Assembly: GCF_001424345.1 (NCBI RefSeq)
Contig: NZ_LMPF01000022.1
Location: forward strand, 361,192-413,174
Direction of reading: 5' to 3'
Origin: Burkholderia sp. Leaf177
GTDB taxonomy: Bacteria > Pseudomonadota > Gammaproteobacteria > Burkholderiales > Burkholderiaceae
DNA: 51,983 nt
The notes under the pieces were generated by a model. It saw nothing but the letters and a program-made list of their open reading frames with translations, was not told the DNA's origin and did not search any database. This document shows positions 1-8,934 of this stretch, piece by piece; position 1 is the first letter of the stretch; each line of letters opens with the position of its first letter. The position numbers and the translations under genes were made by a program.

Positions 1-316
1 TTAACCCCCAAATAAGCGCGACCTGCGTGGCAAGCGCACTTCCACAAACGTGGGGAGCAACTCGCATCCCGAATGCTTCGGCCATTGCAGCAATCTTTTT
101 CGTCTCCATTATTCCGCCGGTGTTGCAAGGATCGGGCTGGGCGATGTCGACTGCTCGCGTTTCGATTAGCGCGCGCATCTGATGACGGCCGTAGTTGCGC
201 TCGCCCGCAGCCAACGGAATCGACGTGCGTGCGGCGACCCACGCCATTGCTTCGGCGTCGGATGGATCGGTAGGTTCTTCGACGAAGAGAATATCAAGTG
301 TGCCCAATATACTGTT
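1..316 (-). pseudogene. Enolase-superfamily (mandelate racemase/galactonate dehydratase-like) remnant
   Basis: The minus strand keeps an open frame that enters from beyond the left window edge and is cut at its 5' side by an in-frame TGA at 317-319, with no start codon. It shows the C-terminal half of an enolase-superfamily barrel: the metal-binding FVEEP motif, a PLAAGE strand, QPDPCNTGGI, and a C-terminal MRVAPHV strand. These fit mandelate racemase or sugar-acid dehydratase relatives, which abstract a proton alpha to a carboxylate. The N-terminal capping domain is missing and is replaced by IS66 debris at the junction near 318. The product cannot be functional as it stands; the substrate cannot be assigned. 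Confidence 0.7.
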
Positions 317-319
317 TCA

Positions 320-669
320 CTCACGCGTCCGGCTTAATAGGTGGCCTGGTACCCGCCATATGCATCAGCTTGCAATGAGCCACTGAATGCCTCGAGATGA
401 TGTTGCGGATGGATGCTTGGAGTCTGGCGTGTAGCTAAACCATACCGCCCGACGACGTCTTATCAGCCAAGCAAGATCATCACGCATATACACCAACAGG
501 CACCCTGTCTTAGTCTTACCGTTGCCGGGCGCGAGCACTGTACAGCCGTGTCACAGGCATTGCGTCTAGACGCCGCCACCAAATGGCGACGTAACGCCTC
601 AACGAGCCGTTGCAGGAACGTCGCGCAGTGATCCGCCGACTTCGCGAGCAAAGAACGATCAAGCTTCAC
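320..669 (-). pseudogene. IS66-family transposase (TnpC) remnant
   Basis: Read across frames, the minus strand carries successive IS66 TnpC pieces: CATFLQRLVEALRRHL, then VLAPGNGKTKTGCLLVYMRDD, then HLEAFSGSLQADAYGGYQATY. These are hallmark stretches of the IS66 catalytic domain, but they lie in different frames and contain stops, so at least two frameshifts are present. No terminal repeats are visible and the helper genes tnpA and tnpB are absent. The remnant abuts the broken enolase-family gene, which suggests that an old insertion followed by deletion truncated it. Confidence 0.65.
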
Positions 670-687
670 ACCTTTGCATGCCTCTAG

Positions 688-2061
688 TTAACACTCGACA
701 ATGTTAACAGCTAAACCGCCGCGAGAAGTCTCTTTGTACTTCGTTTTCATGTCCGCTCCCGTCTCCATCATCGTCTTGATCACAGAGTCCAGTGAAACAT
801 AATGGGTTCCATCTCCAAGCATCGCCATACGTGCGGCGTTTACCGCCTTAACCGCACCCATCGCGTTGCGTTCGATACACGGAATTTGAACCATACCGCC
901 CACTGGGTCGCAAGTCAGCCCAAGATTGTGCTCCATGCCAATTTCTGCGGCATGCTCGACCTGCGAAGGTGTGCCACCAAGTGACGCGCAAAGTCCGCCG
1001 GCGGCCATAGAGCATGCAACACCTACCTCGCCCTGACACCCAACTTCTGCGCCAGAAATCGACGCATTCATCTTGTAAAGAATTCCTATCGCCGCCGCGG
1101 TTAGCAAGAAATTACGAATGCCAGATTGATCTGCTTTAGGGACGAATTGGGCGTAATAATGCAAAACGGCCGGAATGACTCCTGCCGCTCCGTTTGTGGG
1201 TGCTGTAACTACAGTACCGCCACTCGCATTCTCTTCGTTGACCGCCAGCGCGAACAGATTTAGCCAATCCAGCGTGGCCAACGAGCGGTCGCCGTCGGCC
1301 TGTTCGCGAGAAAGCAGCTTCTGATATAAGCCGGCGGCCCTTCGTTTGACTTTTAATGGCCCAGGAAGATGCCCCTCTGTTCGGCAACCGCGCACCACAC
1401 AGGCCTGCATAACCGTCCAGATACTCTGGATTTTGGCATCAATCTCCTCTCCCTGCCGCCAGGTAAGCTCATTTTCAAACATTAGCTCAGCGATCGACAA
1501 ATTGTCTCGTTCACACAACTTAAGAATATCGCTTCCACTTGTGAAGGGGTAGGGTAACCTTTGCGGAGCTGCTAAAACATGGCTATTCTCCGAACCGGCT
1601 GTAACGACAAAGCCTCCACCAACCGAAAAGTATGTTTGCTGTCGGACGACTGCGCCCTCTTTGTCGTATGAGAATAGCTTCAAGCCATTAGGATGTTCCT
1701 TCAAGACTCGACGATAAAAAATCACGTCTTCATCGACCAAAAAGGTCACATCACGCATTCCTCCAAGTGAAAGCTCTCGTTGTTCCCGGATCATACTGAC
1801 CTTGACATCAATGGTATCGGCATCTATTTTTTCTGGGGCCTCGCCCATCAAGCCAAGCATTACCCCTTTGTCTGTTCCATGGCCTTTTCCCGTCGCACCA
1901 AGCGACCCATATAGCTCTACTCTCAGTCGGGAAACACTCTCGAACACGCCTTCATCTTGCAAATGCTTGACGAACAACAATGCTGCACGCATAGGTCCAA
2001 CTGTGTGCGAACTGGATGGGCCAATACCAATCTTGAATAGGTCAAATACACTGACTGTCAT
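688..2061 (-). CDS. sdaA: L-serine ammonia-lyase (serine dehydratase), iron-sulfur type
   Basis: Converts L-serine to pyruvate and ammonia in the cytoplasm. The 457-residue length is normal for the single-chain bacterial enzyme. It opens with the family signature SVFDLFKIGIGPSSSHTVGP. Cysteines expected for the oxygen-labile 4Fe-4S cluster lie in GCQGEVGVACSMAAGG and LTCDPVGGMVQIPC. The start is supported by GGAAG seven bases upstream of the ATG. The last codons and stop form a short inverted repeat (GTTAACA/TGTTAAC). It stands alone, with a 470-base gap upstream. Its base composition is lower in GC than the right half of the window. Identification is secure; regulation is not known. Confidence 0.93.
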   Translation of the reverse strand: MTVSVFDLFKIGIGPSSSHTVGPMRAALLFVKHLQDEGVFESVSRLRVELYGSLGATGKGHGTDKGVMLGLMGEAPEKIDADTIDVKVSMIREQRELSLGGMRDVTFLVDEDVIFYRRVLKEHPNGLKLFSYDKEGAVVRQQTYFSVGGGFVVTAGSENSHVLAAPQRLPYPFTSGSDILKLCERDNLSIAELMFENELTWRQGEEIDAKIQSIWTVMQACVVRGCRTEGHLPGPLKVKRRAAGLYQKLLSREQADGDRSLATLDWLNLFALAVNEENASGGTVVTAPTNGAAGVIPAVLHYYAQFVPKADQSGIRNFLLTAAAIGILYKMNASISGAEVGCQGEVGVACSMAAGGLCASLGGTPSQVEHAAEIGMEHNLGLTCDPVGGMVQIPCIERNAMGAVKAVNAARMAMLGDGTHYVSLDSVIKTMMETGADMKTKYKETSRGGLAVNIVEC

Positions 2062-2531
2062 TTTATCTTCCGGAATATGCGACGGATAATGCTGCCCGCT
2101 ACGCGCCTATGCGCAAGGAATGTGTTCACTCGAATAATTCGGGGCGTTCTTCGCTAAAGCGGAATGCCCTATAGAAATCGTATTTAATTGGTGCTTGGGT
2201 TTTTAACAAAATGTAGCCTGCGCCGGCGCTTCTGTTTGCACTCCAGATCACTGTGCGGAAATGAGCTGACCACGAAGCGCGTAGCGTCCAAATTTAATAA
2301 GTGAAGCTAGCGTGCTTTAAAATCCGCTACGGTGTCGCAATAGACTCATCGTTCGTTGCGCAAATGCGCAATGGGACTTGCGAATTGTGCCACAATCGCC
2401 CGCGCCAAATCTAATTCATTAAAGCTTAGTTGCTATCGAATTTCTTGATGCCACAGGCTTCTTCTGTATTTAGTCCAGCATAGGGAAAAGAAAGTCTGGC
2501 GCTCTTGTCAGCTGTGCGCAAGTGCTTACGG
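2062..2531. other. Gene-less stretch between the chemoreceptor end and the sdaA start
   Basis: No convincing coding frame was seen on either strand. The stretch should contain the sdaA promoter (minus strand) and the 3' end of the chemoreceptor transcript. It is AT-richer than the flanking genes. The only structure noted is the inverted repeat at 2356-2371. Confidence 0.4.
2356..2371. promoter_or_regulatory. Inverted repeat TTGCGCA-AA-TGCGCAA, possible operator upstream of sdaA
   Basis: Perfect 7-base arms separated by two bases, about 295 bases upstream of sdaA. Its shape fits a dimeric regulator site, but the distance from the gene is large and no regulator gene lies beside it. The role is inference only. 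Confidence 0.25.
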
Positions 2532-4052
2532 TTAGATCAATTGAAAGACAGACACCGCAGAGCGGAGCCGGCCAGCTTGTTCGTCCAATGAAGATGCGGC
2601 AGCTGCAGCCTGCTCAACAAGCGCCGCGTTATGCTGCGTGACCTCATCCATATCTGTTACAGCGCGGCTTACCTGCTCGATCCCGACGCTTTGTTGATCG
2701 GACGCTGCAGTGATTTCGCCGATTATCGTTGAGACTCGGCCAATCGATTTAACAAGTTCGGACATCCGCTCGCCTGCTATTTCGACGAGCCGATTGCCAT
2801 CAGTTACCTTTTCGGCAGTAACTTGAATCAGTTGCTTGATATCGTTCGCCGCACTTGCACTGCGCTGTGCAAGCGTACGCACTTCGGAGGCGACCACTGC
2901 AAACCCGCGGCCTTCTTCGCCGGCGCGCGCCGCTTCAACTGCCGCATTAAGCGCAAGAATGTTTGTCTGAAAGGCGATGCTCTCAATTACCGAGGTGATG
3001 ACTGCTACTTTCGTGGATTGGTCGGCAATTTGTTTCATCGTTAATACTACTGCTTCTACAGCGGATTTCCCACGCAACGTAGCCTCCGTAGTCGAGTTAA
3101 CAAGCCCCTTCGCCTCACGAGCGTTGTCGGCGTTCTGCTTAACCGTCAAGGTAAGTCGCTCCATGCTCGAGGCCGTTTCCTGCAGAGAAGCCGCCTGCTC
3201 CTCCGTGCGCTGGGACAAATTAAGATTGCCCTGCGCAATCTCGCCCGAACCGAGTGCGATTGATTGACTGGCTGCGTGAATCTCAGCAATCATCGTGATT
3301 AGCCTTAACCTCATCTCGCCAAGCTCCGCAAGCAGGCTGCCTGAAGGCGCGGATCCTGTGTCGAATTCGACGCTTAAGTTGCCGTTGGCAATTTCCGATG
3401 CGACCGCCATTGCATCCGCCGGTTCGCCACCGAGTATAGACTTAACGCTGCGCAGCACCGTCCATGCGATCGCAGCAACAGCCGCGACAATGACGACAGC
3501 AATAACGCCCAGCCTTAGCATCAGCATGTTAAACATAGCATTGATGTCGTCATAGAAAAATCCTGTGCCAACCCACCAGTTCCAATCCCGAATAAAGACA
3601 ACGCCTTGCAACTTGGGCACGGGGTCACTACCTGGGCTGCGCATAACAGGTTCGTCGACCAGTGCAAAGTGAGATTTGGCCATCGCCGTGCCATAAGCCG
3701 AGCTTTCGCTTAAGCCACTCCGGGCTTTCGTACCAACAAACTTTTCGTTCTGATGAACCAAAACAGTCCCATCGGCGCTGTGCACCCAAAAGTAGCTCTC
3801 TGGATTTGCGTTCAACCTACTCAGTGATTCTTTCGTCGCCTGCTGTGCTTGATCATGCGACATTGTCCCGCGGGTTTCCAAATCCTTATATGCGTTGACC
3901 AGATGCTCAGCTTTCGTAAGGAAGACCACAATTTCGTCGCGGCGACTTTTGACCAATGCCGCATGCAGGGTCTGTAAAGCGGTCCCTGCAAGCAGCACAA
4001 TGCCCAGCAGGGCTATTCCCACCAAAATCAACAATTTCGTAAAGAGTTTCAT
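2532..4052 (-). CDS. Methyl-accepting chemotaxis protein with a Cache sensor
   Basis: Inner-membrane chemoreceptor, 506 residues. An N-terminal membrane helix (about residues 7-29) is followed by a periplasmic single-Cache sensor, with typical segments YFWVHSADGTVLVH and FIRDWNWWVGTGFFYDDI. A second membrane helix (about 177-200), a HAMP segment with LGGEPADAM, and a cytoplasmic signalling domain follow. The hairpin tip SIAFQTNILALNAAVEAARAG that contacts CheA/CheW is canonical, and methylation-type sequences such as QRTEEQAASLQETASSM are present. There is no C-terminal pentapeptide for CheR/CheB. Cache sensors of this type usually bind small carboxylates or amino acids; the ligand is not readable. 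No che genes are nearby, so it must feed a remote signalling array. Confidence 0.92.
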   Translation of the reverse strand: MKLFTKLLILVGIALLGIVLLAGTALQTLHAALVKSRRDEIVVFLTKAEHLVNAYKDLETRGTMSHDQAQQATKESLSRLNANPESYFWVHSADGTVLVHQNEKFVGTKARSGLSESSAYGTAMAKSHFALVDEPVMRSPGSDPVPKLQGVVFIRDWNWWVGTGFFYDDINAMFNMLMLRLGVIAVVIVAAVAAIAWTVLRSVKSILGGEPADAMAVASEIANGNLSVEFDTGSAPSGSLLAELGEMRLRLITMIAEIHAASQSIALGSGEIAQGNLNLSQRTEEQAASLQETASSMERLTLTVKQNADNAREAKGLVNSTTEATLRGKSAVEAVVLTMKQIADQSTKVAVITSVIESIAFQTNILALNAAVEAARAGEEGRGFAVVASEVRTLAQRSASAANDIKQLIQVTAEKVTDGNRLVEIAGERMSELVKSIGRVSTIIGEITAASDQQSVGIEQVSRAVTDMDEVTQHNAALVEQAAAAASSLDEQAGRLRSAVSVFQLI

Positions 4053-4073
4053 TCCAATCCTACTTGTTAACGG

Positions 4074-4097
4074 ATGACCTGCTTGAGGTCATTTTTT
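4074..4097 (+). terminator. Intrinsic-terminator-like hairpin in the chemoreceptor leader
   Basis: ATGACCT-gcttg-AGGTCAT followed directly by six T on the plus strand, a good factor-independent terminator shape. It lies 22 bases upstream of the ATG of the minus-strand chemoreceptor at 4052, so it would stop antisense plus-strand transcription. On the minus strand the same hairpin sits in the 5' leader next to the ribosome site. Confidence 0.45.
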
Positions 4098-4125
4098 GCG
4101 TCGCGACTAAGTAAATTTTGATGCA

Positions 4126-4159
4126 GGTCTCATAATAGAGGCCGTTCCTCGATGAGACC
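4126..4159. promoter_or_regulatory. Two-tier hairpin between the porin and chemoreceptor genes
   Basis: Outer arms GGTCTCAT/ATGAGACC enclose inner arms GAGG/CCTC around a five-base loop. No T-run follows on either strand, so it is not a simple terminator. It lies about 75 bases upstream of the chemoreceptor start and about 130 bases past the porin stop. It could be an RNA structure in the leader or a processing site. Confidence 0.35.
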
Positions 4160-4286
4160 TACCATCTAATTACTGGCCGCGGCGCTTCTCCCAGTGACAA
4201 CAGTGGAGTTTTTTGCTGACGGCTCTCGACAAGCTTCCAGTCCGCTTTGCAAGCAATTGACGCTTCGCCTAACCACCGCATTCAAT

Positions 4287-5477
4287 CTAAAATTTGTGTC
4301 GAATGCCTACACGCGCAGCAAACTGATTCTGGGTTGCAGAAGCCGTAACGTTTGGCAAGGCGGCGACCACGGCGACAACACCGGTACCTGCCGGGTTTGC
4401 TCCATAACCGCTCGCATGTTGATACTGAGCTGTAATATAAACGTCAGTTCGTTTAGAAAGGAAGTAGTCAAGCCCGGTCATGCCTTGGTGATACTTGGCT
4501 GCCGAAGAACCGTTGACGCTGGTTCCACACAAATAGTCGTAGGCAAGCCCTAGAAGAAGAGCGGGTGTCAATTGGTATTTGAAGTTTGCTTCGACATTAT
4601 TAAAAGTCGCCGTTCTGCCTGAAAAGGCCGAGGCATAAGAAGATCCCAAATCGTAGAACTTGATGTTCGAGTAGGTTGCGCCTATTGTCGCTGCACCTAA
4701 AGCGTAAGCGCCACCTGCGGCAGCTACTTGGTATGTGTGCGCCGAACCATAACCGCTATACACGGCCGATACGGCGTTTGATGTCGTTGTGTTAGGTGTG
4801 CCCGATGTCGAATTCCCAAAATATGAAACATTTGGATTTCTTACATTTATATAAGCAGCAGATAGCACGAGTGGTCCGCTCGCGTATTGTCCACCGACTG
4901 ACCATATTTGGTTGCGAGAGAGATCACCCGAAACGCCTCCAAGGCTATACAAGCCATCGAAAGTAAATCCGTGAATTGTAGGACTTGCATATTTAACAGC
5001 GTTGTTCACGCGAAAAGAGTTATTAAAGTTGTCGATATCCCCCGGGTGCGTACCGATCGAAGTAGCCCATTGCGTACCCGCCTCAAGCGGACCAAGAAAA
5101 TCTACGACCGAGTCGTACATACGGCCAAAGGTGACCGTACCATAAGTACTCTCTAAGCCAACGTACGCTTGGCGACCGAACCCAAGGCCGCCTTGTCCAA
5201 GTTTGCCGGTGCTTGCGTCATACCCCCCCTCAATTCTAAAAATGGCTTTCATGCCGCCGCCCAACTCTTCCGATCCCTTCATGCCCCAACGGTTTCCCTG
5301 CATGATCCCGCTATTTACGAGATATTGGTGTTTACCGCCGCTGTTATTAACCATGGTCACGCCTTCATCGATAAGCCCATAAAGGGTCACCGTGCTCTGC
5401 GCGCACGCGATCGTGGAAGAAGAGAGCAAGACCACTGCCGCAGCGCACACACAGTGTATTTTGATTTCTGTCGTCAT
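4287..5477 (-). CDS. Outer-membrane porin, Burkholderia OmpC-like family
   Basis: Trimeric 16-strand outer-membrane diffusion channel, 396 residues from the chosen start. The start at MTTEIK was preferred because it begins a normal signal peptide that ends ...SSTIACA before QSTVTLYGLIDEGV, and because GAGA lies upstream; the longer frame adds 37 unlikely residues. The mature protein has the family's alternating beta-strand pattern, glycine-rich turns, and a terminal phenylalanine (RVGIRHKF) needed for BAM assembly. The MHS transporter gene ends 250 bases upstream on the same strand, so the porin may be expressed separately. Substrate specificity is unknown. Confidence 0.92.
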   Translation of the reverse strand: MTTEIKIHCVCAAAVVLLSSSTIACAQSTVTLYGLIDEGVTMVNNSGGKHQYLVNSGIMQGNRWGMKGSEELGGGMKAIFRIEGGYDASTGKLGQGGLGFGRQAYVGLESTYGTVTFGRMYDSVVDFLGPLEAGTQWATSIGTHPGDIDNFNNSFRVNNAVKYASPTIHGFTFDGLYSLGGVSGDLSRNQIWSVGGQYASGPLVLSAAYINVRNPNVSYFGNSTSGTPNTTTSNAVSAVYSGYGSAHTYQVAAAGGAYALGAATIGATYSNIKFYDLGSSYASAFSGRTATFNNVEANFKYQLTPALLLGLAYDYLCGTSVNGSSAAKYHQGMTGLDYFLSKRTDVYITAQYQHASGYGANPAGTGVVAVVAALPNVTASATQNQFAARVGIRHKF

Positions 5478-5727
5478 TAAATTCTCAGTTTGGTTAGGAT
5501 AGCTGATTACAAAGCTTGAATGCTGGCTCTTGATTCGTCCCTCCGCACCCCACAGTCCGCTAAGGGATATTGAGTCACGCGACGGCAAAGGCTTATCAAG
5601 CGCCTTGTTGAGGAACCTAAAACTAGCGGGATTTATCTGTTCTCAAAGCCGGAGATCGTGGTCGAAGTGAGAATGACCTACGAGCATCAGGTTTTAGGGA
5701 TATTAGAGGCGCCTGAAAGCGTTGTTT

Positions 5728-7011
5728 TCAACGTGCTTTGAACGATAGTGCTCCACCCTTCCATGACGAAAGCGTGCAGATTACTAGCCCGCTAACTAGG
5801 GCGGCCGGAACGAGCAAGAAGGCAGGAGCAGCCGGCATGTGCGATTTAGCGATGAGCCATGTTGAGAGGAATGGCGAAAATCCTCCAAATATAGAGACCG
5901 ATAATGTGTATCCAACACTCATCCAAGTAGTGCGAAGCTTCGTCGGAAATATTTCGCAAATGGTTGCTGGCGCAGGTCCAGAGAACAATGAAAACAAGGC
6001 GCCGAAGCAACATTGCAGTAAAATCACCTGACCGAAACTTGTTCCGCTGGACATAACATGGAGGATGGGATAAGCGACCACCGCGGTGATTCCGCAGCTC
6101 AGGAGGAGAAGCGGTTTTCGTCCGACCCGGTCAGATAAGGCGCCCGCAATCGGCAATAAGATCGCTTGCACGAGAAGAGCTACATCACTGGAGATCAACG
6201 CCTGATTACGTGTTAGTCCAGCTTCCCGTTGCGTATATGTGACCATGTATGCATTGACGAGGTAAGCAAGAACGGTCCAAAAGATCGTAAATCCAAACGC
6301 TTTAAGTCCAAGAACCAAGGCATCAGACGCTTTTGTCAGCGGTTGCTTATCCTTTTTACTCTGGGTGTATTCGGGCGTTTCTTCGATGTTCGAACGTAAG
6401 AAGATGCTAAAAAAAGATATTGCCAACCCGCCCGCTATGAACGGTATGCGCCACGCCCACCCTTGAACTACCTCTGCTGGAAGGAACGAAAGCATGGACG
6501 CAACTAAAGAAGCGAGCAATGCCGCAGTTGTCGCACTTAATGTTTGAAAGCTACCAAAGAAACCTCGTCGCTCAGGCGGACACGATTCGACTATGAACGC
6601 TGTAGACGTACCATACTCACCGCCGGCTGCAAAGCCTTGTAAGGCACGCAACATAACGAGCAGTGTCGGGGCTGCCAGACCGATCGTCTCAAAGCTCGGT
6701 ACTAGACCAATGCCGATGCTGCCGATAGCCATACAAGTTACGGTGAGGATCATTGCCGGTTTGCGCCCTTTGATGTCGCCAATACGGCCGATGACAAGAC
6801 TGCCGATTGGACGCGCCACGAACCCGACGCCGTAGGCGGCAAACGTCTGTAATAACGAAACTATTGGATCGGCATTGGGGAAAAACAGTTTGGCAATAGT
6901 CGAAACAAAGTAGGCATAGACTGCAAAGTCGTAAAATTCTAAAAAGTTTCCGCTTGCTGCTGCAATCACGGCAACCCAAGTCTTTCGAGTTGCATTGTTG
7001 GGCGGCGTCAT
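5728..7011 (-). CDS. MFS transporter, metabolite:H+ symporter (MHS) type
   Basis: Twelve-helix inner-membrane symporter, 427 residues. The start at MTPPNN has AAGGA seven bases upstream, better than the ATG six codons earlier (7029). MHS hallmarks are the N-terminal SGNFLEFYDFAVYAYF, the loop GRIGDIKGRKPAM and the segment RALQGFAAGGEYG. Family members import organic acids, betaines or aromatic acids. It is the last gene of a tight minus-strand operon (31-base gaps) with the nitrilase-fold and decarboxylase-like genes, so it probably imports their substrate. Confidence 0.88.
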   Translation of the reverse strand: MTPPNNATRKTWVAVIAAASGNFLEFYDFAVYAYFVSTIAKLFFPNADPIVSLLQTFAAYGVGFVARPIGSLVIGRIGDIKGRKPAMILTVTCMAIGSIGIGLVPSFETIGLAAPTLLVMLRALQGFAAGGEYGTSTAFIVESCPPERRGFFGSFQTLSATTAALLASLVASMLSFLPAEVVQGWAWRIPFIAGGLAISFFSIFLRSNIEETPEYTQSKKDKQPLTKASDALVLGLKAFGFTIFWTVLAYLVNAYMVTYTQREAGLTRNQALISSDVALLVQAILLPIAGALSDRVGRKPLLLLSCGITAVVAYPILHVMSSGTSFGQVILLQCCFGALFSLFSGPAPATICEIFPTKLRTTWMSVGYTLSVSIFGGFSPFLSTWLIAKSHMPAAPAFLLVPAALVSGLVICTLSSWKGGALSFKAR

Positions 7012-7042
7012 AGATGTCCTTTCACTCATCGCATTTCTCGCG

Positions 7043-7861
7043 TCACTCGGGATTAACTGCTTGGAGTTCGTTGATAATTAGTTCAGGCGCAGCGAAACGC
7101 CGATTTGAAAGCACCGGCAAGATGGATCTAGCATATGCAATACGCTTAGGATCTATTTCTGCGAAAATGAGTGCCTCGGTCTCACCGGCGCGCACGATAG
7201 ATACTCCCAGCGGATCAACGACAACACTTGCCCCAATGTTGCGCGGGCCACATTCTCCGCTAGCTATAACGTAGCAAGTGTTATCTAATGCGCGAGCAGT
7301 CGTTAAAACTTCCCAGTGCCACTCTTTCAGAGGGCCTCTCACCCAGGCTGCAGGCAATACGAGGGCGTCAGCACCGTCGAGGGCAAGCTTCCGAGCTAAC
7401 TCAGGAAAACGGATGTCGTAGCACGTCATCATGCCAAATCGCATTTCATCTATTTCGACGAGTGATGGGACCTCATTACCGGGCGCAACACCCACTGACT
7501 CCTGCATAGAGAAAGCATCGTAGAGGTGCAACTTCTCGTACTTCGCGATAACCTTTCCGGTACGGATCGCAACGAGCACATTTTTGACACGTTTTGTCCC
7601 GGTCGAAATGTGAATGGTAAGCATGGTGGTCATGTCATTGCTGCGACTCGCGTCGAGCAGCGCTGACAGGAATGGGCCGTCGAGCGGCTGCGCGGCGCTT
7701 AGCACGAGGTCTGGGTCAGCGATGTCACGTGCGAGGACGCCTTCCGGTAAAACCAAAAGGCGGGCGCCTGACCCCGCCGCAGTTTGCATAACGTCAACGC
7801 ACGTACGTTGATTCTTTTGCCATTCGCGGTTTACTGCAATTTGTCCGATCGCTATTTTCAA
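7043..7861 (-). CDS. Carbon-nitrogen hydrolase (nitrilase superfamily amidase)
   Basis: Cytoplasmic hydrolase of C-N bonds, 272 residues from a TTG start. That start (LKIAIGQIAVN) has AAGGAG six bases upstream and gives the normal family N-terminus; an upstream ATG (7972) would overlap the preceding gene. The catalytic triad is visible: Glu in LVLPEGVLA, Lys in KYEKLHLYDAF, Cys in MTCYDIRFPELA. The family includes omega-amidase, N-carbamoyl and aliphatic amidases. The exact substrate is unknown. It sits between the decarboxylase-like gene and the transporter in one operon and probably releases ammonia from an amide intermediate. Confidence 0.88.
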   Translation of the reverse strand: MKIAIGQIAVNREWQKNQRTCVDVMQTAAGSGARLLVLPEGVLARDIADPDLVLSAAQPLDGPFLSALLDASRSNDMTTMLTIHISTGTKRVKNVLVAIRTGKVIAKYEKLHLYDAFSMQESVGVAPGNEVPSLVEIDEMRFGMMTCYDIRFPELARKLALDGADALVLPAAWVRGPLKEWHWEVLTTARALDNTCYVIASGECGPRNIGASVVVDPLGVSIVRAGETEALIFAEIDPKRIAYARSILPVLSNRRFAAPELIINELQAVNPE

Positions 7862-7892
7862 TCTCGTCTCCTTAGTTATACAAAATGTCTTT

Positions 7893-8837
7893 TCAACGTT
7901 GAAATACCGCTCTAGCCTCGATGGGTCTATCGATAATGCGCTGCTCGAATAACTCAAGTGCGAAGTCGCCAATCATTTTTTCATTGTGTTCCAATCCGTT
8001 AGCGTTCCAATCTAAAGGCAGATCGCGACTCGTTCGCACGATGTCATCAATCAGCCAAGGTGTGGTGTCTTGGTACTTAACACGTTTTTCTCGCCAGAGG
8101 CGTGCCGATTCGTCTAGAAGCTCACTAAGCTCATCGACAAGGGTGGGAAACATCCCAGTCAAGTCCCTCTTAATCCCGAGCAAATGGATTCCGGGTACGT
8201 AACCAACGTCATGAAAATACTGAACTTCGTGTTTTCGAAAATCTGATAGTAGAAACCGAAGTTTCGTGTCTGAACGCATAAATTCGGAAGGGAGAAATGG
8301 CGTGAAAAGGGCGTCGAGTTCTCCAGTATCCATCAATGCCGTTAACGGGCGCTCTCCGGACACAGCTTCAATATGTCCCTTCTCTGCAAATTTCCCTAAG
8401 CGGTCAAAAACCGGGTCGTCTGCTGACAACCTGCCAGCAAACCAACGGACATCATCAATGCTCACACCGACGCGGCGAAGTAACGTACGTGTCCATGTAT
8501 TGCCAGAGTCGGCCCAACCGGTCACTCCAACGCGCTTACCTGCCAATTGCTCTAAGCTGACGACATCGCTGTCGGTGCGGGTAAGGATGCAACGTTGACG
8601 GAAACCCCGCATCAGGAAGTGTGGAATGCACTCTAGTGGGTAGCCACCGTGCGAGATACCTTGTACAAATTTACTAAAGGAAACCTCGCCCGCGTCGTAT
8701 GCGTTGTTAAGAGTCCAATCCTGCACAGACTCCATGCGATGGACCTCTACCTCCAGCCGCTCTGACTGCACATCTCCTAAAGCAAGTGGCGTCAGGTAGT
8801 CCCAATCTCGAACCGCTAGCTTTATCTTTACCCGCAT
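7893..8837 (-). CDS. 4,5-dihydroxyphthalate decarboxylase-like / periplasmic-binding-fold protein
   Basis: 314 residues with the two-lobe binding fold shared by NMT1/THI5-like proteins and 4,5-dihydroxyphthalate decarboxylase. It starts directly with KIKLAVRDWDYLTPLALGD and has no signal peptide or lipobox, which favours a cytoplasmic enzyme over an ABC solute receptor. Typical later segments are LEQLAGKRVGVTGW and IHLLGIKRDL. The start has AAAGGA eight bases upstream. It is the first gene of the operon that reads away from the MocR regulator and lies just downstream of a putative operator. Decarboxylation is an inference from the family; the substrate is unknown. Confidence 0.72.
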   Translation of the reverse strand: MRVKIKLAVRDWDYLTPLALGDVQSERLEVEVHRMESVQDWTLNNAYDAGEVSFSKFVQGISHGGYPLECIPHFLMRGFRQRCILTRTDSDVVSLEQLAGKRVGVTGWADSGNTWTRTLLRRVGVSIDDVRWFAGRLSADDPVFDRLGKFAEKGHIEAVSGERPLTALMDTGELDALFTPFLPSEFMRSDTKLRFLLSDFRKHEVQYFHDVGYVPGIHLLGIKRDLTGMFPTLVDELSELLDESARLWREKRVKYQDTTPWLIDDIVRTSRDLPLDWNANGLEHNEKMIGDFALELFEQRIIDRPIEARAVFQR

Positions 8838-8899
8838 TTGCTTTTCCTTTATCGCCTTACTAACTCATAATTTGAGTGTATGAACGTCACAATAAATGT

Positions 8900-8926
8900 A
8901 CAATCTGTTTTTTGTACTTGCACAAA
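8900..8926. promoter_or_regulatory. Putative MocR operator, copy 1 (mocR/decarboxylase-like intergenic)
   Basis: ACAAT, five bases, then TTTTGTACTTGCACAAA. The larger part is a near-perfect inverted repeat (TTTTGTa/cACAAA around CTTG). The same two-part arrangement with identical spacing recurs at 11970-11997. It lies in the 97 bases between two divergent genes, about nine bases before the chosen mocR ATG, so it could control both directions and autoregulate. Confidence 0.65.
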
Positions 8927-8934
8927 CTATTGCT

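Noticed and set aside
5589..5727. Possible small gene between the MHS transporter and the porin
   Set aside because: No open frame with a ribosome site or family pattern; it is more likely the porin promoter region.
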